Shown: positions 21,790 to 26,556 of the stretch, piece by piece | Numbering within the stretch: position 1 is the first letter of the stretch | How the letters are laid out: each line of letters starts with the position of its first letter | Origin: Acidobacteriota bacterium | GTDB taxonomy: Bacteria; Acidobacteriota; Thermoanaerobaculia; Thermoanaerobaculales; Thermoanaerobaculaceae | DNA length: 26,556 nucleotides | Assembly: GCA_021782525.1 (NCBI GenBank) | Contig: JAJXUY010000003.1 | Span: forward strand, 1 to 26,556 | Reading direction: 5' to 3' | The notes under the pieces: generated by a model | Database searches by the model: none | The model's input: the letters and a program-made list of their open reading frames with translations, nothing else | What the model was told of the DNA's origin: nothing | Program-made: the position numbers and the translations under genes

Positions 21790-22929
21790 TCAGCCGAGCA
21801 GCTCGTGCGCCGCGCGCAGGGCGTCGCGGATCGGAATCGACTGCGGGCATTTCGGCTCGCACTCGCCGCACTCGGCGCAGGCGTCGGCGCCGCTGCCGCG
21901 GGCGACCCAGATCGCCCGGTACGATGCCGACGTCGCCGCGCGCGAGTCGAACATCGCCACCGTGTTGACCAGCGAGAACACGTCCGGGATCAGGACCCCG
22001 CTCGGGCACGGCAGGCAGTAGCCGCAGGTCGTGCACGGCACCCTGACGCGCTCGCGGTAGAACCGTCGGACCTCCTCGGCCAGCCCATGCTCGCTCGCGG
22101 TGAGCCCGCTGGCGAGCGCGGCGTCCGCCACCGCGACGTTCTCGCGCAGCTGCACCTCGGCGTTCATCCCCGACAGCGCGGTCACGACCTCGCCGTGGTG
22201 CCACACCCAGCGCCACGCCCACTCGGCCGCGGAGCGCTCCCGCCCGCTCCGCGCCTAGATCGCCTTTACCGCCTCGGGCTGGCGGGCGGCGAGCTGGCCG
22301 CCGCGCAGCGGCTCCATCGCGATCACGCCGATCCGGCGCGCGGCGGCCAGGCGCATCCCGGCGAGCCCCGCCTGGTACTCGGTGTCGAGCAGGTTGAGCT
22401 GGATCTGGCAGAACTCCCGGTCGTACGCGGCGATCACCTCGGCGAAGTTGTCCGCCGAGCCGTGGAACGAGAACCCGGCGTGGCCGATCCGCCCGTCGCG
22501 GCGCATGCGGTCGAGCGCGGCCAGGCCGCGGTGGCGCGTGACGGTCTCCCAGCGCTCCTCGTTGAGCGCGTGCAGGAGGTAGAAGTCGATGCGGTCGGTG
22601 GCGAGGCGGCGGAGCTGCTCGTCAAGGCAGCGCTCCCAGCCGCCCTCGTCGGTGACGAGCCACGTCGGGCACTTGGTCGCGAGCTGCACCCGCTCGCGAT
22701 ACCCGCCCGCCAGCGCGCGCCCGACGAACGGCTCGCTCGCCCCGTCGTGGTACGGGTACGCCGTGTCCACGTAGTTGACCCCCGCGTCGACCGCGCCGCG
22801 CAGCAGTCGCGCCGCGCGCTCCTCGTCGATGCGGGCGGCGTCGCCGCCGAGCACCGGCAACCGCATGCAGCCGAAGCCGAGTACCGAGACCGGGAGATCC
22901 GGGATCTTGGGGAAGCGTCTGACCTGCAC
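21790..22929 (-). pseudogene. Aldo/keto reductase with two 4Fe-4S motifs, interrupted by one in-frame TAG
   Basis: The frame spans 379 residues, the normal length of ferredoxin-domain aldo/keto reductases, starting at GTG 22929 with GGAGGG upstream. The N-terminal barrel has LGFGCMRLPVLGG, NYVDTAYPYHDGASE (catalytic Asp and Tyr), ATKCP (Lys) and YLLHALN (His). At plus-strand 22255-22257 a TAG stands where the family usually has Trp (AI-W-xR), after which the same frame resumes with SAAEWAWRWVW and LSGMNAE. It ends with CTTCGYCLPCP and CAECGECEPKCPQ, the two cluster motifs. One G-to-A change in a TGG codon explains it, so the gene is freshly broken, read through by a suppressor, or a sequencing error. 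The rest shows no decay. Confidence 0.85.
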
Positions 22930-22986
22930 CGTCGCCCACCCTCCACGGCCGGGCAGTGTACCCCGGGCTCCGGGCTCCAGGACGAC

Positions 22987-23016
22987 CGTGGCTCGTGGAT
23001 CGTGGTTCGTGGATCG
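22987..23016 (+). repeat. Tandem heptamer array of CGTGGNT units
   Basis: Four adjoining units (CGTGGCT, CGTGGAT, CGTGGTT, CGTGGAT) plus two bases, in the spacer between the aldo/keto reductase and radical SAM genes. They are a phase variant of the GTGGTCC units found 24 bp downstream. Confidence 0.75.
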
Positions 23017-23039
23017 AAAAGACCGGCGTCCGGAAGACC

Positions 23040-23081
23040 GTGGTCAGTGGTCAGTGGTCCGTGGTCCGTGGTCCGTGGTCC
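23040..23081 (+). repeat. Tandem heptamer array: two GTGGTCA and four GTGGTCC units
   Basis: Six perfect or near-perfect 7-mers in a row, followed by GTGAACG. Three similar units follow the M28 gene at 982-1002. The units are too short and have no spacers, so this is a satellite-like array and not a CRISPR. Confidence 0.85.
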
Positions 23082-23123
23082 GTGAACGACAAGACGCGAG
23101 TGACAGGGCGAAGGGGCAACCGG

Positions 23124-23206
23124 GTGTAGCCGCGCGGCCTTGAGCGCCTCCACCGAAGGCCACCCACCGGAGGCAGGGCCGCGCACCTCGCGGCGTGTAG
23201 CCGCGC
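23124..23206 (+). repeat. Twelve-base direct repeat GTGTAGCCGCGC in a GC-rich spacer
   Basis: GTGTAGCCGCGC occurs at 23124-23135 and again at 23195-23206, enclosing a palindromic GC-rich segment. Within it, 23154-23177 matches 21 of 24 bases of 18799-18822. A variant follows the M28 gene near 1014. The whole 22930-23387 stretch carries repeats but no supported gene; long frames over it are repeat translations. Confidence 0.6.
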
Positions 23207-23387
23207 CGCCGAGAGTGGGCCAGATGCAAGGCGCCCGAGGCGGTCGCGGCGGAGTGTGGCCGGAGGCCACATGAGCAAGCGAGCCGCCGAAGGGCAACGC
23301 AGCAGATGGTCCGCTATCGGCGGTGCCCTGAGCGAGTTGTGGGAACACCGCCAGAAAAGGCTCGGTTACAATCCGCGGGGGGTTGGA

Positions 23388-25958
23388 GTGACACCTGACC
23401 AGATCCGCGCCGCGCTCGATCGTATCTTGCCCGGCGTGCAAAAGCCCGGCCGCTACCTCGGCCTCGAGCGCAACATCATCGTCAAGGATTGGGGCTCGGC
23501 GGCCGTGCGCCTGCTCCTCGCCTTCCCCGACGAGTACGGAATCGGGATGTCGCACCAGGGGACGCGCATCCTCTACCACATCGCGAACGCGCGCCCCGAC
23601 GCGCTCGCCGAGCGGGCGTTCGCGCCGTGGCCCGACATGGCGGCGGCGATGCGCGCCGCCGGGGTGCCGCTGTACGGGCTGGAGTCCTACCACCCGGCAC
23701 GGGCGTTCGACCTCGTCGGCATCACGCTGCAGACCGAGCTGAACTACGTCAACGTCCCGTACCTGCTCGACCTCGCCGGCATCCCCCGCTTCGCCCGCGA
23801 CCGCGGCGAGGGCGACCCGCTGATCGTCGGCGGCGGCCCGTGCATGGCGAACCCCGAGCCGGTCGCCGACTTCTTCGACGCGTTCGCGATCGGCGACGGC
23901 GAGGTGCTGCTGCGCGCGCTGCTCGACGCGGCCGCGGCCGGGAAGACCGCCGGGCGGCCGCGCGGCGAGACGCTGCGCGCGCTCGCACGCATCCCGGGGA
24001 TCTACGTGCCGCAGCTCTACCGCTGGACCCCGGCGGCGTCAGCGGCGCAGGGCGGCTCGTTCGAGCTCCTCGACGAGGCCGCGACGCTCCCGGTGCTCCG
24101 CGTCTTCGCCGAGGCGCTCGACCCCGCCGACATGCCGCCGCTGCCGATCGTGCCCGCGGTCGAGGTGGTGCAGGACCGGCTCGGCATGGAGGTCGTGCGC
24201 GGCTGCACGCAAGGCTGCCGCTTCTGCCAGGCGGGGTACTGGTACCGGCCGGTGCGCGAGCACGACCCGGCGACCGTGCTCGCCACGATGCAATCGCACG
24301 TCGACTCGACCGGCTACGAGGAGGTCGGCCTGCTGTCGCTGTCCACGGCCGACTACTCGCAGATCGAGCCGCTCGCCTACCACCTCGCCGAGACGCTGGC
24401 GCCGCAGCGGGTCGGGGTCTCGCTCCCGTCGCTGCGCGCCGACGCATTCTCCGTCGCGGTCGCCGACGCGGTGAGCCGGGTACGCAAGTCGGGGTTCACG
24501 TTCGCGCCCGAGACCGGCTCCGACCGCCTGCGCCAGGTGATCAACAAGACGTTCACCAACGCCGACATGGTCAAGGCCGCGGAGGTCGCCTTCGCCCGCG
24601 GCTGGAACCTGATCAAGGTGTACGCGATGATCGGCCTGCCCACCGAGACCGACGACGACCTCGAGGAGCTGGCGCGCCTGGCCGAGGGGATCCTCGAAGC
24701 CGCGCGCCGCGCCGGCAACCGCAAGGCGGAGGTCAAGGTCTCGGTCGGGCCGTTCGTGCCCAAGGCGTGGACGCCGTTCCAGTGGGAGCCGTTCGTGCCG
24801 GTCGCCGAGATGCGGCGGCGCATCGAGCTGCTGCGCGCGCGCTTCCGGCGCATCCGCTGGGCGAAGCTGACGTGGAACGAGCCCGAGGAGTCGGCGCTCG
24901 AGGCGCTGCTGTCGCGCGGCGATCGCCGGCTCGGCGCGGTGATCGCCCGCGCCCACGACCTCGGCGCCGTGTTCGACGGCTGGGGCGAGTGGCTGCGCCT
25001 GCCCGCCTGGAACCAGGCGCTCGCCGAGGCCGGCGTCGACGTCGCGGCCGAGCTCGGCGCCCGCGACCTGACCGCCACGCTGCCGTGGGACGTGATCGAC
25101 GCCCGCGTCCGCAAGGGGTATCTCAAGGCCGAGCGCCGGCGCGGCGTCGAGGAGCGCGAGACCCCCGACTGCCGCTGGGGCGACTGCATGCGCTGCGGCG
25201 TCCCCGGCGACGGCGCCGACACGCAGCTCGCGGCGCCGACGCTGCCGGTCGTCGGCGAAGAGGCGCCGGAGCTCGCCCGCGCGCGCAACGCGGCGTACCG
25301 CCTGCGACCGCGGCCGCGGGTGCTCCCCGACCCGCCCCCGCTCACCCAGCCCGAGCGCGTCGCCCGCGTTCGCTTCACCTTCTCCAAGCTCGGCGGCGCG
25401 CGTTTCCTCTCCCACCGCAACGTCATGGACCTGCTCGAGCGCGCCCTGCGCGCGGCGGCGGTCCCGGTGCGCTACACCGAGGGCTACAACCCCCACATCC
25501 GCCTCTCGATGGGCCCGGCGCTGCCGCTCGGCGCCGAGGCGCTCGGCGAGCGCTTCGACGTCGAGTGCCACGGAGAGGTCGCGGTCGGCATGCTCTCGCA
25601 CGCCAATCGCGTGCTCCCGGAAGGCCTCCAGCTCACCGGCTGCGAGCGCCTCCCCGAGGGCTCGCCGAGCCTCGGCAAGGCCGTCGCCGCCTGCCGCTAC
25701 CGCCTGCGCCGCCTCCCCGGCATGCCCGCGTGGCCGCACGCGCCGATCGCGGCCGGCGACGGCGTCCCCGGCATCCTCGACTGGCGCGTCGAGGGCGACG
25801 ACCTGGTCGTCACCGCCAACGCCCGCCAGAGCGACGGCCCGACCCCCGGCGCCAGGACGATCCTCGCGGCGCTCGGCGTCCCCGACGAGCGGATCCCGCT
25901 CGTCCCAGTGCTCCGCGAGGTCGTGCTCCTCGCCGAGCGGCCGGTGGTGGCAGCGTAG
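23388..25958 (+). CDS. TIGR03960-type radical SAM protein fused to a DUF2344 domain
   Basis: 856 residues from GTG 23388 (VTPDQIRAALDRILPGVQKP is the family's usual start; the frame is open further upstream into repeats). The N-terminal ~250 residues form the B12-binding-like part (NIIVKDWGSA, FPDEYGIGMSHQG, IVGGGPCMANPEP). The radical SAM cluster is CTQGCRFC (Cys273, 277, 280) followed by QAGYWYRPVRE. A Cys-rich link CRWGDCMRCG is near 595, and about 658-850 is a TIGR03936/DUF2344 domain (FTFSKLGGARFLSHRNVMDL). In many bacteria the two parts are adjacent genes beside ribonuclease G; fusion is common elsewhere. Its reaction is unproven; it is a conserved, core-like gene and marks the return to ordinary sequence. 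Confidence 0.92.
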   Translation: MTPDQIRAALDRILPGVQKPGRYLGLERNIIVKDWGSAAVRLLLAFPDEYGIGMSHQGTRILYHIANARPDALAERAFAPWPDMAAAMRAAGVPLYGLESYHPARAFDLVGITLQTELNYVNVPYLLDLAGIPRFARDRGEGDPLIVGGGPCMANPEPVADFFDAFAIGDGEVLLRALLDAAAAGKTAGRPRGETLRALARIPGIYVPQLYRWTPAASAAQGGSFELLDEAATLPVLRVFAEALDPADMPPLPIVPAVEVVQDRLGMEVVRGCTQGCRFCQAGYWYRPVREHDPATVLATMQSHVDSTGYEEVGLLSLSTADYSQIEPLAYHLAETLAPQRVGVSLPSLRADAFSVAVADAVSRVRKSGFTFAPETGSDRLRQVINKTFTNADMVKAAEVAFARGWNLIKVYAMIGLPTETDDDLEELARLAEGILEAARRAGNRKAEVKVSVGPFVPKAWTPFQWEPFVPVAEMRRRIELLRARFRRIRWAKLTWNEPEESALEALLSRGDRRLGAVIARAHDLGAVFDGWGEWLRLPAWNQALAEAGVDVAAELGARDLTATLPWDVIDARVRKGYLKAERRRGVEERETPDCRWGDCMRCGVPGDGADTQLAAPTLPVVGEEAPELARARNAAYRLRPRPRVLPDPPPLTQPERVARVRFTFSKLGGARFLSHRNVMDLLERALRAAAVPVRYTEGYNPHIRLSMGPALPLGAEALGERFDVECHGEVAVGMLSHANRVLPEGLQLTGCERLPEGSPSLGKAVAACRYRLRRLPGMPAWPHAPIAAGDGVPGILDWRVEGDDLVVTANARQSDGPTPGARTILAALGVPDERIPLVPVLREVVLLAERPVVAA

Positions 25959-26013
25959 CCGGCCACGACGCCGCCGGGCTCCTGCGGGGCCGTGCCGCGG
26001 CCGCTCGCGACAC

Positions 26014-26049
26014 GGGCCCCACCGTCGCTGGGCGAGCGGTGGGGCCCGG
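26014..26049. terminator. Bidirectional hairpin terminator between convergent genes
   Basis: A perfect 12-bp stem, CGGGCCCCACCG (26014-26025) with CGGTGGGGCCCG (26038-26049), encloses a 12-nt loop. It sits 55 bp after the radical SAM stop and 17 bp after the peptidase stop on the other strand, so it can end both transcripts. No T-run follows on either side. Confidence 0.75.
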
Positions 26050-26066
26050 AGGTCCGCGAAGCAGGG

Positions 26067-26556
26067 TTACAGCCGGTCGGTCTCCTTGATGAAGCCGGCG
26101 ACCGCCGCCTTGAACGCCACCAGCGACGGCGGGTGCAGGTACATCATGTGGCCCGCCTCGAAGTATTTCATCTCGATGTTGCCGCGCAGCTTCTTTTCGA
26201 GGCCGAGGTGCTCCATCGTGTACTCGGTGCCGAAGAACGGCGTCGCCAGGTCGTAGTAGCCGTTGAGCACGAGGATGCGCAGGGCCGGGTTGGTGGCGAT
26301 CGCGTGGGCGAGGTCGATGCCGGTGTTAGGCATCCCCGGGGTCGCGAAGAACGAACCGGGCGCCTTGTGCTTCCAGTCCCAATCCCGCCACAGGTCGGCC
26401 TCGACCTTGTACGTCTGGCCCTGCCCGAACTTCAGATCCTCGTGCAAATAGTCGAGGAACGCGGCGGTGAACGCCCCGGAGATCGCCGTCGCCTGCGGGT
26501 CCTCGTGCGACTCCTGCGCCAGGCGGTCGAGCGCGACGCCGGTGAAGCGCGCGTCG
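26067..26556 (-). CDS. S10 family serine carboxypeptidase-like protein, 5' end outside the window
   Basis: Last 162 codons of an alpha/beta-hydrolase peptidase of family S10, open to the window edge. The stop is TAA at 26067-26069. Seen are SGAFTAAFLDYLHEDLKFG, then ILVLNGYYDLATPFFGTEY with the catalytic Asp, and YFEAGHMMYLHPPSL with the catalytic His; the nucleophile Ser would lie in the missing part. S10 proteins of this kind are frequent and exported in Acidobacteriota, one reason for the suggested host group. It converges on the radical SAM gene with a shared terminator. Confidence 0.88.
   Translation of the reverse strand, partial: DARFTGVALDRLAQESHEDPQATAISGAFTAAFLDYLHEDLKFGQGQTYKVEADLWRDWDWKHKAPGSFFATPGMPNTGIDLAHAIATNPALRILVLNGYYDLATPFFGTEYTMEHLGLEKKLRGNIEMKYFEAGHMMYLHPPSLVAFKAAVAGFIKETDRL

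Noticed and set aside
22255..22257. TAG in the aldo/keto reductase as pyrrolysine
   Set aside because: The family position is Trp, one base from TAG, no pyl genes are seen, and Pyl is essentially limited to methylamine methyltransferases.
22987..23081. CRISPR-like repeats
   Set aside because: Units are 7 bp and directly adjoining, with no spacers, leader or cas genes.

Overview
The window is high-GC DNA from a Gram-negative bacterium. A tripartite RND pump with an outer-membrane lipoprotein, a predicted outer-membrane barrel and an exported multiheme cytochrome all imply a second membrane. The M28 and S10 peptidases, the large TIGR03960-type radical SAM protein and the intergenic heptamer arrays would fit Acidobacteriota or a neighbouring phylum. 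That assignment is inference; there is no rRNA or other marker gene here.

Layout. (1) 3-968: the 3' part of an M28 aminopeptidase gene. (2) 969-8633: a promoter and leader, then a tightly overlapping efflux operon of RND permease, periplasmic adaptor, NodT-type outer-membrane factor and a chromate transporter (ChrA1). (3) 8727-9027: a degraded second copy of the M28 3' end. (4) 9028-11550: a multiheme cytochrome c gene with its own promoter, a detached heme-binding remnant and an IS256-type transposase remnant. (5) 11603-12202 (-): an exported protein of unknown function. (6) 12574-15461: a PadR-DoxX-ChrA2-outer-membrane-barrel operon with overlapping genes. (7) 15588-18719 (-): MFS transporter, short CDF-type cation transporter and an EamA transporter with a histidine-rich tail. 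(8) 18875-21206 (-): an ArsR-rhodanese fusion, an SQR-like flavoprotein and a DsrE-family protein. (9) 21371-21664: a third copy of the M28 3' end. (10) 21790-26556: more ordinary-looking genes, namely an aldo/keto reductase with two 4Fe-4S motifs broken by one amber codon, a repeat-rich spacer, the radical SAM protein and the 3' part of an S10 peptidase.

The best candidate for something special is the DsrE gene at 18875-19222 (-). It appears to stop after 75 codons, but the same frame continues past the TGA to give a complete 115-residue DsrE protein. The TGA sits exactly where the family has the first Cys of a CxxC motif (giving U-G-S-C). A perfect 7-bp hairpin with a G-rich loop starts 13 nt after the TGA, as expected for a bacterial SECIS element. 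I read it as a selenoprotein in a three-gene sulfur/selenium redox operon whose regulator is itself fused to a rhodanese.

The second striking structure is the triplication of the M28 gene 3' end, in direct orientation, at 659-968, 8727-9027 and 21371-21664 (about 91-95% identical by eye). These copies bracket the metal/chromate, cytochrome and sulfur cargo, so the middle of the window looks like two accessory islands stacked at one peptidase gene. No integrase, tRNA, rRNA or CRISPR array was found.
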